From the NCBI RefSeq assembly GCF_001544535.1, contig NZ_FCON02000004.1:62001-126000 (forward strand): a stretch of 64,000 bases of DNA. Direction: 5' to 3'. Positions within the stretch are counted from its first letter, which is position 1, and each line of letters opens with the position of its first letter. Source of the DNA: Caballeronia choica (lineage in GTDB: Bacteria; Pseudomonadota; Gammaproteobacteria; Burkholderiales; Burkholderiaceae). Below are positions 1 to 9,592 of the stretch, piece after piece. The notes below the pieces were generated by a model, which worked only from the letters and a program-made list of their open reading frames with translations, was not told the origin of the DNA and did no database searches. The position numbers and the translations under genes are program-made.

Positions 1-1
1 C

Positions 2-262
2 GGCTTCGAGACCTTCGCGACCGGACTCACGACGGCGGCTTTCATCGCCTATATCGCGAGCACGACGGACCCGCGCTACACCGCGACGCAGTTCGCGCTC
101 TTCACGAGCCTCGCTTCCGTGCCGCGCACGCTGGCGTCGGCGTCGAGCGGGTTCATCGTCGCGCAGACGGGCTGGTTCGAGTACTTCATGATCTGCACGG
201 CGCTCTCGATTCCGGGCATGTTACTGTTGCCAAGAATCGCGCCCTGGAGAGCTCAACGATGA
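2..262 (+). CDS. MFS permease, AmpG-like, C-terminal fragment
   Basis: The reading frame is open from the window edge and encodes the last 86 residues of a membrane protein; the 5' part lies outside. The visible part holds two or three hydrophobic segments and a stretch resembling the C-terminal half of AmpG-type muropeptide (anhydromuropeptide) permeases, with FETFATG early and SLASVPRT later. AmpG imports cell-wall recycling products across the inner membrane. Its TGA overlaps the ATG of the following peptidase gene by four bases (ATGA), so the two are probably translationally coupled. The AmpG assignment rests on a short fragment; a generic MFS permease is the alternative. Confidence 0.7.
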   Translation, partial: GFETFATGLTTAAFIAYIASTTDPRYTATQFALFTSLASVPRTLASASSGFIVAQTGWFEYFMICTALSIPGMLLLPRIAPWRAQR

Positions 263-1185
263 CGGTGCACGCCCCGCTCCGCGCCGCTCTGTTTGCCTTT
301 TCCGCGCTGACGTTCGCGTCCGCCGCCTGCTTCGCCGCATCCGATGCCGAGGACGCCCAGCGCGTCCCGCCGCCCTACACCGCACCGGACACTCAGATCC
401 GCTTCGGCAATGCGGCGCTATTTCGCAACCTGATTCCACCGGCGACGCTCGAAACGCAGGCGGCGCAGGAATATGCGCAAATCCTGCGCGAAGCCGAACA
501 CAACAAGACCCTGCTCGGCGACGACAACGCGCTCGTCAAACGCGTCCGCGACATCATCAATCATGAGATTCCGTTCGCGCTGAAGTGGAACGATCGCTCG
601 AAGAACTGGAAGTGGGAAATCAACGTCGTCAAGTCGAACGAGATCCGCATGTATTGCCTGCCGGGCGGCAAGATCGTGATCTACAGCGGGCTCATCGACA
701 AGCTGCGCCTGAACGACAACGAAATCGGCATGATGGCGGGCCATGAGATCGCGCACGCGCTGCGCGAACACGCGCGCGACCGGCTCGGACGCCAGCAGGC
801 GGCGCAACTGAGCGCGGGCACGGTGCCGCAGCTCTTCGGCTTTGTCGACATGGGATCGACGCAGTTAGGCATCGGCGAGCAGTTGCTGGCGATGCGCTAC
901 TCGCCCGCCGACGAAACCGAAGCCGATGTGATCGGCAGCGAGATCGCCTCGCGCGCGGGCTACGATCCGCGCGCGGCGATCACGTTGTGGAACAAGATCG
1001 ATTCGGCGACGCGCCGCTCGGACAACGGTTTCATCTGGATGCATCCGTACGGGTCGACCCGCCGCCAGGACCTGCTCAAGCGCATGCCGGACATGATGCC
1101 GCTCTACGCGAAGGCGATCGGCAAGACGGTCGACCAGTTGCCCGGTTACGCGGGAATGGGGCGCTTCAAGAAGATCGCCCGCTAG
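259..1185 (+). CDS. M48 family zinc metalloprotease, exported
   Basis: A 308-residue protein with an N-terminal signal peptide (hydrophobic stretch to about residue 27, ending near SAACFAA), so it acts in the periplasm or as a membrane-anchored protein. The zinc site HEIAH lies near residue 162 inside GHEIAHALREH, and a downstream ETEAD-type third zinc ligand motif lies near residue 217. This is the M48 (BepA/LoiP/YcaL-like) quality-control peptidase fold rather than the integral-membrane HtpX type. The ATG overlaps the stop of the upstream permease (ATGA). The exact physiological substrate cannot be read from sequence. Confidence 0.9.
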   Translation: MTVHAPLRAALFAFSALTFASAACFAASDAEDAQRVPPPYTAPDTQIRFGNAALFRNLIPPATLETQAAQEYAQILREAEHNKTLLGDDNALVKRVRDIINHEIPFALKWNDRSKNWKWEINVVKSNEIRMYCLPGGKIVIYSGLIDKLRLNDNEIGMMAGHEIAHALREHARDRLGRQQAAQLSAGTVPQLFGFVDMGSTQLGIGEQLLAMRYSPADETEADVIGSEIASRAGYDPRAAITLWNKIDSATRRSDNGFIWMHPYGSTRRQDLLKRMPDMMPLYAKAIGKTVDQLPGYAGMGRFKKIAR

Positions 1186-1192
1186 AGCCGGA

Positions 1193-1975
1193 TCACTTCT
1201 TCTTCACTTTCCAGTCGTAGTCCACCGTCAGCGGTGCGTGGTCGCTGAACTTCACCTCGCGATACACCGACGTCGACTTCGCCGTCGCGGCGACTTCGGG
1301 CGTTGCGATCTGATAGTCGATCCGCCACCCGACGTTCTTCGCGTAAGCCTGTCCGCGATTGCTCCACCACGTATATTGCTCGGGACGCGTGTCGAGCGTG
1401 CGGAACACGTCGACGTAACCGACGTCGTCGAACAGCTTCGTCAGCCATTCGCGCTCTTCCGGCAGGCAACCGGAGTTCTTCTGGTTGCTCTTCCAGTTCT
1501 TGATGTCGATTTCCTTGTGGACGATGTTCACGTCGCCGCACAGGATCACCTCGCGCTCCGTCGACAACGCCGCCAGATGCGGCATGAACTCGTCCATGAA
1601 GCGGTACTTGGCCTGCTGGCGCTCGTCGCCGCTCGATCCCGACGGCACATAAACCGATACCACCGACAGCTTCCCGAAACGCGCTTCAACATACCGCCCT
1701 TCCGGGTCGAACTCCTCGCTGCCGAAGCCGATGACCACTTCGTCCGGTTCATGCCGTGCGTAGAGTCCGGCGCCGCTGTAGCCCTTCTTGACCGCGTGCT
1801 GGAAATAGCCCTGAAAGCCATGCGGCGCCAGAAACTCGGGCGTCAGATCGTCCTGCGAACACTTGATTTCCTGCACGCAGACGACGTCGGCTTCCTGCGT
1901 GCCGAACCAGTCGAAGAAGCCTTTCCGGGCGGCCGAACGAATGCCGTTCAGATTGGCGGTGATCACGCGAAACAT
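1193..1975 (-). CDS. xth: exodeoxyribonuclease III
   Basis: A 260-residue endonuclease/exonuclease/phosphatase-fold enzyme. It cleaves 5' of abasic sites and degrades 3' ends in base-excision repair. Visible family motifs are the start MFRVITANLNGIRSA, the metal-binding QEIK, the GDVNIVH segment, the WRIDY block and the C-terminal SDHAPL catalytic His. The start is placed at the ATG whose product begins MFRVIT; an open frame continues 66 codons further upstream but lacks family similarity. It converges with the M48 peptidase gene, with stops 7 bases apart, and lies 62 nt downstream of ppk2 on the same strand. XthA is used in the broad sense. Confidence 0.95.
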   Translation of the reverse strand: MFRVITANLNGIRSAARKGFFDWFGTQEADVVCVQEIKCSQDDLTPEFLAPHGFQGYFQHAVKKGYSGAGLYARHEPDEVVIGFGSEEFDPEGRYVEARFGKLSVVSVYVPSGSSGDERQQAKYRFMDEFMPHLAALSTEREVILCGDVNIVHKEIDIKNWKSNQKNSGCLPEEREWLTKLFDDVGYVDVFRTLDTRPEQYTWWSNRGQAYAKNVGWRIDYQIATPEVAATAKSTSVYREVKFSDHAPLTVDYDWKVKKK

Positions 1976-2037
1976 AGCCCTGTCCTTTTCCTTTTGTATG
2001 AATTGCGGTCGATTGCGGAAGATTCCGCTCGCCCCGC

Positions 2038-2877
2038 TCACTCGACCTTGACGCCCTTCAGCGATTCCTTCGCTGGCGGAAATTCGAGCTTCAGCCCCTG
2101 AAGCGTCCGCAGCAACAACTCGGCGATCATCAGATTGCGATGGGTCTTCGAATCGCCGGGAATCATGTACCACGGCGCGTATTCAGTCGAGGTCGCGCCG
2201 AGCGCCACCGAATACGCGCTCTGATAGTCGTCCCACTGCTTGCGTGCTTCGAGATCGGACACATCGAATTTCCAGTGCTTGGTCGGATCATCGATGCGGG
2301 CTTGCAAACGCTGGCGCTGCTCGTCCTTCGAGATGTGCAGGAAGCATTTGACGATTGCCGTTCCGCTGTCCGCGAGCAGCGCTTCGAACTCGCGAATATG
2401 CCGGTAGCGGCGCTCGCATTCTTCATCGTCGATCAGCTTCAGCACGCGCGGCACAAGCACGTCTTCGTAGTGGCTGCGGTTGAACACGCACAACTCGCCG
2501 GCCATCGGCGCCTGCGCGTGGACGCGCCAGAGGAAGTCGTGCGCGGCCTCGCGCTCGGAGGGCGCCCTGAACGGCACGATCCGCAAGCCGAGCGGATCGA
2601 CATCATGAAACACCGCGCGGATCGTGCCGTCCTTGCCGCTCGTGTCCATGCCCTGCAGCACGAGCAGCACGCGCTGGCGATGTTGCGCATGAAGCTTCTC
2701 CTGCAACTCGTCGAGCAGCACGCCGACTTCCGACAACCGCGTTCGATCCTCTTCTTTCGATCCGCGCGATAACGGCTTGGCGGAAGAGTCGACCGATTTC
2801 AGGTCGAAGGGCTTGAGCTTTTTTCCGCCATCGAAGAACGGCACGAGGAAATCGTCGAGTTCGGGTTTTTTTGCCAC
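2038..2877 (-). CDS. ppk2: polyphosphate kinase 2 family protein
   Basis: A 279-residue PPK2-family enzyme that transfers phosphate between polyphosphate and nucleotides. Walker A is seen in GMDTSGKDGTIR and a Walker-B/lid region in NRSHYEDVLVPR. A GTG start is chosen because a GGAG ribosome-binding site sits 9 nt upstream and the product then begins VAKKPELDDF. An in-frame ATG 21 codons upstream would force translation through the gatB terminator hairpin. The gene follows that terminator, so it probably has its own promoter or depends on read-through. Whether it prefers ADP, GDP or AMP cannot be told. Confidence 0.93.
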   Translation of the reverse strand: MAKKPELDDFLVPFFDGGKKLKPFDLKSVDSSAKPLSRGSKEEDRTRLSEVGVLLDELQEKLHAQHRQRVLLVLQGMDTSGKDGTIRAVFHDVDPLGLRIVPFRAPSEREAAHDFLWRVHAQAPMAGELCVFNRSHYEDVLVPRVLKLIDDEECERRYRHIREFEALLADSGTAIVKCFLHISKDEQRQRLQARIDDPTKHWKFDVSDLEARKQWDDYQSAYSVALGATSTEYAPWYMIPGDSKTHRNLMIAELLLRTLQGLKLEFPPAKESLKGVKVE

Positions 2878-2892
2878 GTCGTGCTCCAAATG

Positions 2893-2932
2893 AAAACGGG
2901 CTGCTGCCAAGCTAGACCGGCAGCAGCCCGTT
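2893..2932 (-). terminator. rho-independent terminator after gatB
   Basis: A perfect 14-bp stem (2895-2908 with 2919-2932, arms AACGGGCTGCTGCC / GGCAGCAGCCCGTT) with a 10-nt loop is followed on the minus strand by a T run (TTTTC). It lies 24 nt past the gatB stop and directly before the ppk2 ribosome-binding site, so it should end the gatCAB transcript. Confidence 0.85.
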
Positions 2933-2955
2933 CGTCCCAAAGCCTGTGAAGGCTA

Positions 2956-4431
2956 TCAGGATAGTTTCTTCTTCAAAAGCTCGTTGACCTGCTGCGGATT
3001 CGCCCGGCCCTTGGTCGCCTTCATCGCCTGGCCGATCAGCGCGTTGAACGCCTTCTCCTTGCCCGCCCGGAATTCCTCGACCGACTTCTGATTCGCCGCG
3101 AGCACTTCGTCGATGATCGCTTCGAGCGCGCCGGTATCCGAAATCTGCTTCAAACCCTTCGCCTCGATGATGCGGTCGGCGGCGGCTTCGTCTGTGGCCT
3201 TTTCATCCCAGATCGCCTGGAAGATGTCCTTCGCGATCTTGTTCGAGATCGTGCCGTCCGCGATGCGCTGCAGGATCAGTGCGAGTTGCGCAGCGGAAAC
3301 CGGCGATTCGGCGACATCGATCGACTCGCGGTTCAGTTGCGCGGAGACGTCGCCCATCAGCCAGTTCGCGGCGACCTTCGCCTGCGCGGCGCCGGCCTTC
3401 TCGACCAGCGCTTCGAAGTAAGCCGCCATCGCCTTCGACGAAGTCAGGCCCGCTGCGTCGTACCGCGTGAGGCCATATTGCTCGCCAAAGCGCGTCTGCA
3501 TCGCTTCGGGCAGTTCGGGCATCGCGTCCTTCACACGCGCGACCCACGCGTGATCGATAACCAGCGGCATCAAATCCGGATCGGGGAAATAGCGGTAATC
3601 GTGCGCGTCTTCCTTGCTGCGCATCGAACGCGTTTCGCGCTTGTCCGGATCGTAGAGCCGTGTTTCCTGCACGACGGTGCCGCCATCCTCGATCAGCTCG
3701 ATCTGGCGGCGCACTTCGTACTGGATCGCTTCTTCGAGGAAGCGGAACGAATTCAGGTTCTTGATCTCGGCGCGCGTGCCGAATTCCACCTGCCCGACCG
3801 GCCGCACCGAGACGTTCGCGTCGCAGCGAAACGATCCTTCCTGCATGTTGCCGTCGCAGATGCCGAGCCACACCACGAGCCCGTGCAATGCTTTCGCATA
3901 CGCGACCGCCTCGGCTGCGCTGCGCATTTCCGGCTCGGTGACGATTTCGAGCAGCGGCGTGCCGGCGCGGTTCAGGTCGATGCCGGTCATGCCCGCGAAA
4001 TCTTCGTGGAGCGACTTGCCGGCGTCCTCTTCGAGGTGGGCGCGCGTCAGGTTGATCGTCTTCTCGTACGCTTCCTTGCCGGACTTCTCGTTGGCCGGAA
4101 CCTGGATCGTCAACGTGCCGCCCTGCACGACCGGAATCTCGTACTGGCTGATCTGATAACCCTTCGGCAGGTCCGGATAAAAGTAGTTCTTACGCGCAAA
4201 GACGCTGCGCGGCGCGACATGCGCGCCGATCGCGAGACCGAGGCGGATCGCGCGCTCGACGGCGCCGCGATTCATCACCGGCAAAACGCCCGGCAGCGCG
4301 AGATCGACAGGGCACGCCTGCGTGTTCGGCTCGGCGCCGAATTGCGTGGCCGCGCCGGAGAAAATCTTGGAGACGGTCGACAACTGCGCGTGCGTCTCGA
4401 GACCGATTACGACTTCCCACTGCATGCTCAT
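2956..4431 (-). CDS. gatB: Asp/Glu-tRNA(Asn/Gln) amidotransferase subunit B
   Basis: A 491-residue GatB. With GatA and GatC it converts misacylated Glu-tRNA(Gln)/Asp-tRNA(Asn) to the amidated forms in the cytoplasm; GatB binds the tRNA and performs kinase/transamidation steps. Diagnostic sequence: [13 protein letters not shown] at the N-terminus, the [20 protein letters not shown] block and a C-terminal YqeY-like tail ending in [13 protein letters not shown]. The chosen ATG overlaps the gatA TGA (ATGA) and is preceded by GGGAG; a second ATG two codons later is also possible. It is the last gene of gatCAB and is followed by a strong hairpin terminator. Confidence 0.97.
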   Translation of the reverse strand: MSMQWEVVIGLETHAQLSTVSKIFSGAATQFGAEPNTQACPVDLALPGVLPVMNRGAVERAIRLGLAIGAHVAPRSVFARKNYFYPDLPKGYQISQYEIPVVQGGTLTIQVPANEKSGKEAYEKTINLTRAHLEEDAGKSLHEDFAGMTGIDLNRAGTPLLEIVTEPEMRSAAEAVAYAKALHGLVVWLGICDGNMQEGSFRCDANVSVRPVGQVEFGTRAEIKNLNSFRFLEEAIQYEVRRQIELIEDGGTVVQETRLYDPDKRETRSMRSKEDAHDYRYFPDPDLMPLVIDHAWVARVKDAMPELPEAMQTRFGEQYGLTRYDAAGLTSSKAMAAYFEALVEKAGAAQAKVAANWLMGDVSAQLNRESIDVAESPVSAAQLALILQRIADGTISNKIAKDIFQAIWDEKATDEAAADRIIEAKGLKQISDTGALEAIIDEVLAANQKSVEEFRAGKEKAFNALIGQAMKATKGRANPQQVNELLKKKLS

Positions 4432-5915
4432 ACTCCCGCCGGTGCTTGACGGTGCCAGTCGGTCGCGCGCTGGAACGCGTCGGCAACCTGGAGCATCCGG
4501 GCTTCGTTGAAATAGTTGCCGACGATCTGCAAGCCGACCGGCCGGTTCGCGTTCGCGCCAGCGCCAAAACCGCACGGAATGCTCATGCCGGGCAGGCCCG
4601 CGAGGCTCGTGGACAACGTGTAGATGTCGGCGAGATACATCTGGACCGGATCGTCGGCCTTCTCACCGAGGTTCCACGCGACCGTCGGCGCGACGGGTCC
4701 CATGATCACGTCGCAGTGGCTGAACGCTTCCTGGAAGTCCTGCGCGATGATGCGGCGGATTTTCTGCGCCTGCAGGTAGTACGCGTCGTAGTAGCCATGC
4801 GACAGCACGTACGTGCCGACCAGGATGCGGCGCTTCACTTCCGGGCCAAAGCCTTCGGCGCGCGACTTCTTGTACATGTCGAGCAGGTCAGTGTACTGGG
4901 CTGCACGATGCCCGTAGCGCACGCCGTCGAAACGCGACAGGTTCGACGAAGCCTCCGCCGGCGCGATGATGTAGTACACGGGAATCGAAAGCTCGGTCTT
5001 GGGCAGCGACACGTCGACGAGCGTCGCGCCGAGCGCTTCGTATTGCTTCAGGGCGGCGTCGATGGCAGCGCGCACGTCGGCGGCAAGACCCGGGCCGAAG
5101 TACTCCTTGGGCATGCCGATGCGCAAACCGGTGAGCGGCTTCGCGGCATCGTCGCCGGACCAGCGCTGGCCAAGATAACGCGTGTAGTCTTCGTCCTCGC
5201 GTTGCAGGCTGGTGGAATCGCGTTCGTCGAACGACGCGATCGCGTTCAGCAGCGTCGCGCAATCGGTGGCGGTTTGCGCCATCGGCCCGCCCTGATCCAG
5301 CGACGACGCGAACGCGATCATCCCGTAGCGCGACACGCGCCCGTAGGTCGGCTTGATGCCGGTGATGCCGGTGAACGAAGCGGGCTGGCGGATCGAGCCG
5401 CCGGTGTCGGTGCCGGTCGCGGCGGGCGCGAGGCGCGCGGCCACCGCCGCCGCCGAACCGCCCGACGATCCGCCCGGCACCGCCTTCAGGTCCCACGGAT
5501 TCTTCACGGCGCCGAAATACGAATTCTCGTTCGACGAACCCATCGCGAATTCGTCCATGTTGGTCTTGCCGAGGCAGACCATGCCGGCCTTGCCCAAACG
5601 ATCGACGACGGTCGCATCGAACGGGCTCGCGTAGTTTTCGAGCATCCTCGAACCGGCCGTCGACGCCCAGCCGCGCGTGACGAACACATCCTTGTGCGCG
5701 ATCGGCAGGCCGGTGAGCGCGCCCGCATTGCCTTGAGCGAGCAATGCGTCGGCGGCCTTCGCCTGCGCGAGCGTGAGATCGCGATCGACACTGATGAACG
5801 CGTTCAGATCCTTCGCGGCGTCGATGCGCTGGAGATACACCTGCGCGAGTTCGACGGCGGAGATTTCCTTCGTGTCGAGCGCCGCGCGCAGTTCGGTCAA
5901 ACTTTTCTGATGCAT
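4428..5915 (-). CDS. gatA: Asp/Glu-tRNA amidotransferase subunit A (amidase)
   Basis: A 495-residue amidase-signature protein that hydrolyses glutamine to supply ammonia to GatB. The Ser-Ser-Lys triad is visible: Lys in PIAHKDVF, and the two serines in [14 protein letters not shown] and the [13 protein letters not shown] segment. Length is normal for the family. It lies 75 nt downstream of gatC and overlaps gatB by four bases, consistent with one operon. The long ORF on the opposite strand here is an antisense shadow. Confidence 0.98.
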   Translation of the reverse strand: MHQKSLTELRAALDTKEISAVELAQVYLQRIDAAKDLNAFISVDRDLTLAQAKAADALLAQGNAGALTGLPIAHKDVFVTRGWASTAGSRMLENYASPFDATVVDRLGKAGMVCLGKTNMDEFAMGSSNENSYFGAVKNPWDLKAVPGGSSGGSAAAVAARLAPAATGTDTGGSIRQPASFTGITGIKPTYGRVSRYGMIAFASSLDQGGPMAQTATDCATLLNAIASFDERDSTSLQREDEDYTRYLGQRWSGDDAAKPLTGLRIGMPKEYFGPGLAADVRAAIDAALKQYEALGATLVDVSLPKTELSIPVYYIIAPAEASSNLSRFDGVRYGHRAAQYTDLLDMYKKSRAEGFGPEVKRRILVGTYVLSHGYYDAYYLQAQKIRRIIAQDFQEAFSHCDVIMGPVAPTVAWNLGEKADDPVQMYLADIYTLSTSLAGLPGMSIPCGFGAGANANRPVGLQIVGNYFNEARMLQVADAFQRATDWHRQAPAGV

Positions 5916-5990
5916 TGCGGTTTCCTGATGGGCGCGGCGTCGTGCATGACGCGCGCCGGGACTTTCAAGACAAGCGGCCGGCGAGCCCCT

Positions 5991-6290
5991 TTATTCGATC
6001 ACCTTGGGCACGAGAAAGAGCCCCTCCTGCACGGCGGGCGCGGAACGCTGGAACTCTTCGCGATTTACGCGCTCTGTCACTGCGTCGTCGCGCAGACGCA
6101 ACGCGACCGCTTCGATCTGCTCGATCGGATGCGCGAGCGGCTCGATACCGGCCGTGTCGACAGCCTGCATCTGCTCGACGAGCCCGAAGAAATCGTTCAG
6201 GCGCGCGAGCGTCGGTGCGGCCTCTTGCGCGGGCAATTCGAGACGCGCCAGGTGCGCAATGCGTGTTACATCGGTCAGGGTCAAGGACAT
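5991..6290 (-). CDS. gatC: Asp/Glu-tRNA amidotransferase subunit C
   Basis: A 99-residue GatC, the small subunit that clamps GatA and GatB together. Typical features are the N-terminal [14 protein letters not shown] helix, [10 protein letters not shown] and the [15 protein letters not shown]-terminus. The ATG giving MSLTLTDV is preferred to one ten codons upstream because it matches the usual family start. It is first in gatC-gatA-gatB and divergent from mreB. Confidence 0.95.
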   Translation of the reverse strand: MSLTLTDVTRIAHLARLELPAQEAAPTLARLNDFFGLVEQMQAVDTAGIEPLAHPIEQIEAVALRLRDDAVTERVNREEFQRSAPAVQEGLFLVPKVIE

Positions 6291-6664
6291 TCGTTCACCG
6301 GAGAAAGCTTGAACTGTCACGAAAGAGAAAACATTCGTTGCGACAGGGAGTTACATCACTGGAAGCGACCATGAAAACGGGTCTGATGACGGCAAAAAGT
6401 ACCGTCCAATTCCTATGGATACTCCAAAATTATAAGGTATCATTACGCGTTCGACCTAAATCCGGATCGACTAACCAGCGGCCTTCTCCCCGATTCAACT
6501 TTTTCGAGAAACGTTTGCTTGGTCCGTTCGCATCCTCCGGTAGATTTCTTCGCAGTTTTGCGGTTCGCGGCGAACCTTCTCGCCCCCGGCAAACTGTTAT
6601 TTTTTCCGCTGCCGTCCCAGACGCTCGAAGCGAGGCACGGCTCCCAGCGAGACAGGATTTTTGA
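6291..6664. promoter_or_regulatory. divergent gatC / mreB promoter region
   Basis: This 374-bp gene-free stretch separates gatC (minus) from mreB (plus). It is locally AT-richer around 6405-6445. A perfect TATAAT on the minus strand (6434-6429) could be the gatC -10, though no good -35 is seen at 17 bp. On the plus strand AGGA lies 8 nt before the mreB ATG. No ORF with family similarity was recognised. Confidence 0.5.
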
Positions 6665-7708
<1,044 letters not shown>

Positions 7709-7885
7709 AGTCGTCGGGGCGCGTATTCTTCTCGCGCCCGCCGCACTGAGCAGCATCCGCGTCATCGCGACGCTCGCCCGGCCCGGCCCTGACCGGGCCG
7801 TGGTCGAAAAACAGCGTAGCGCAGGTCCGGCCACAAGCCTCGTGCCTGCAGCATTGATCCACCGCTCACGCCCTCGGCGCCGACC

Positions 7886-9010
7886 ATGGAATACAGTCCG
7901 CCGCCACTTTTCAAGCAAGGCCCGTCTGCGCTCGCGCGGCTGATCTTCTTCGTGGTGCTCGCAATCGCGCTGCTCATTTCCGATGCCCGCTTCAACACGC
8001 TCGAAATCGTTCGCGGCGTGCTTGGCGCGGGCCTTTATCCATTGCAACGCGCCGCACTCGTGCCGCGCGACATCTTCATGGGCGCGACTGATCTCGCGAT
8101 CACCAGCGCAACCTTGCGCAGCGAGAACCAGAAACTCGCCGACAAGAACCTCCAGCTTTCCATCAAGGCCGGCGACGCCGCGCAACTGAGCATCGAAAAC
8201 TCGCATCTGCGGGCGCTCCTGCAACTGCAGGAACGCGCCACGACCCAGACCACGCCGGCCGAGCTGCAATACGACACGCGCGATCCGTTCACGCAAAAGG
8301 TCGTGATCGGCAAGGGCGCGCAACAGGGCATCCAGGATGGCGCGCCGGTCGTCAACGAAGACGGCGTCATCGGCCAGGTCACGCGCGTGTTTCCGCTGCA
8401 ATCCGAAGTTACGCTGCTGACCGACAAGGATCAGGCGGTACCGGTTCAGATCGTGCGCACCGGTTTGCGCAGCGTGATCTACGGCACGCCGAAGGGCGAC
8501 ACGCTCGACCTGCGCTTCGTGCCGATCAGCGCCGACGTCCAGGCCGGCGACGAACTCGTGACGAGCGGACTCGACGGCATCTATCCGCCAGGGCTCGCGG
8601 TGGCGAAAGTCGTACGCGTCGACAGGCAGGCCGATACGGCGTTTGCGCGCGTCGTCTGTCTGCCGGTCGCGCCGGTGCGTGGCGCGCGACAGTTGCTCGT
8701 GCTGCATTACAACGTGAACGTGCCACCCAATCCAGTCGAACTCGAAGCTGCTGCGGCTGCGAAAGAAGCGAAGGAAACCAAGGGCAAAAAGGGCAAGGGC
8801 GCCCAGAAGGCCGCGGCTCCGGCCGCCGGAAGCGCCGCATCGGCGGCGGCGCCGGCTAGTTCCGCCGCTGCAACCGCTCCGGCCGCGGCAAAGCCCGCGA
8901 CGCCCGCCTCCGCGGCGCAGGCCGCGCCTGCCAAGCCCGCATCCACAGCCACCCCGCACAGGAACAGGAAGGCGCATCTCCCCCGGCCCGCATCCGGAGT
9001 GCAGCCATGA
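7886..9010 (+). CDS. mreC: rod-shape-determining protein MreC
   Basis: A 374-residue bitopic membrane protein with a single N-terminal transmembrane helix (about residues 18-35), a coiled coil (LRSENQKLADKN...) and the periplasmic beta-barrel MreC core, which ends near residue 280. MreC activates PBP2/RodA. The last ~95 residues form a Lys/Ala/Pro-rich low-complexity tail absent from the E. coli protein but common in Burkholderiaceae. It is separated from mreB by 177 bp holding two GC-rich hairpins without T runs. Its TGA overlaps the mreD ATG (ATGA). Confidence 0.97.
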   Translation: MEYSPPPLFKQGPSALARLIFFVVLAIALLISDARFNTLEIVRGVLGAGLYPLQRAALVPRDIFMGATDLAITSATLRSENQKLADKNLQLSIKAGDAAQLSIENSHLRALLQLQERATTQTTPAELQYDTRDPFTQKVVIGKGAQQGIQDGAPVVNEDGVIGQVTRVFPLQSEVTLLTDKDQAVPVQIVRTGLRSVIYGTPKGDTLDLRFVPISADVQAGDELVTSGLDGIYPPGLAVAKVVRVDRQADTAFARVVCLPVAPVRGARQLLVLHYNVNVPPNPVELEAAAAAKEAKETKGKKGKGAQKAAAPAAGSAASAAAPASSAAATAPAAAKPATPASAAQAAPAKPASTATPHRNRKAHLPRPASGVQP

Positions 9011-9519
9011 ACCGTCCGCAATACATCCTGCAGCCGGTCAATCCGTACTTCATCACGTTCAGCCTGGCCGCCGCGTTTTTGCTGAACCTGATGCCGTGGG
9101 GACGCCTGTTCGCCGTCCCGGATTTCGTCGCGGTCGTGCTGCTGTTCTGGAACGTCCACCAGCCGCGCAAGGTGGGGATGGGCATCGCGTTCATGCTGGG
9201 CCTCCTGATGGACGTGCATAACGCCAGCCTGCTTGGCGAGCACGCGCTCGCGTATACGCTGCTCTCGTATGGCGCGATCACGATTCATCGTCGCGTGCTG
9301 TGGATGTCGCTGCCGGTGCAGACGTTCGTCGTCGCGCCGTTGCTGGTCGGCGCGCAAATCGTGCCGTTCATGATCCGCCTCCTGACTGGCGCCGCGTTCC
9401 CCGGCTGGGGCTATCTGATCGACGGCTTTGTCGAAGCACTGCTGTGGCCGGTCGCGAGCGTCCTCCTTCTGATACCCCAGCGGCGCGCCGCCGACCCCGA
9501 CGACACGCGTCCCATCTGA
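9007..9519 (+). CDS. mreD: rod-shape-determining protein MreD
   Basis: A 170-residue integral membrane protein with about five or six hydrophobic segments. It belongs to the elongasome and partners MreC and PBP2. The segment FWNVHQPRKVGMGIAFMLGLLMDVHN is split by short loops in the way typical of MreD. It starts four bases inside mreC, indicating translational coupling, and lies 73 bp before mrdA. Confidence 0.95.
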   Translation: MNRPQYILQPVNPYFITFSLAAAFLLNLMPWGRLFAVPDFVAVVLLFWNVHQPRKVGMGIAFMLGLLMDVHNASLLGEHALAYTLLSYGAITIHRRVLWMSLPVQTFVVAPLLVGAQIVPFMIRLLTGAAFPGWGYLIDGFVEALLWPVASVLLLIPQRRAADPDDTRPI

Positions 9520-9592
9520 ACACGGCAACGCGTCGCCAACGACTCGCACGCGCCGCAGCTACACTGAAATCGCGGATTGACGCGACATTTGC

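Noticed and set aside
4446-6374. Long plus-strand ORF (642 codons) opposite gatA/gatC
   Set aside because: It is antisense to well-identified genes, full of Arg/His/Ala, and has no family similarity; mirrored open frames are expected in GC-rich DNA.
7779-7800. GC-rich hairpin in the mreB-mreC gap as terminator
   Set aside because: The 8-bp stem CGGCCCGG/CCGGGCCG is perfect but no T run follows, and termination inside the mre operon would be odd.
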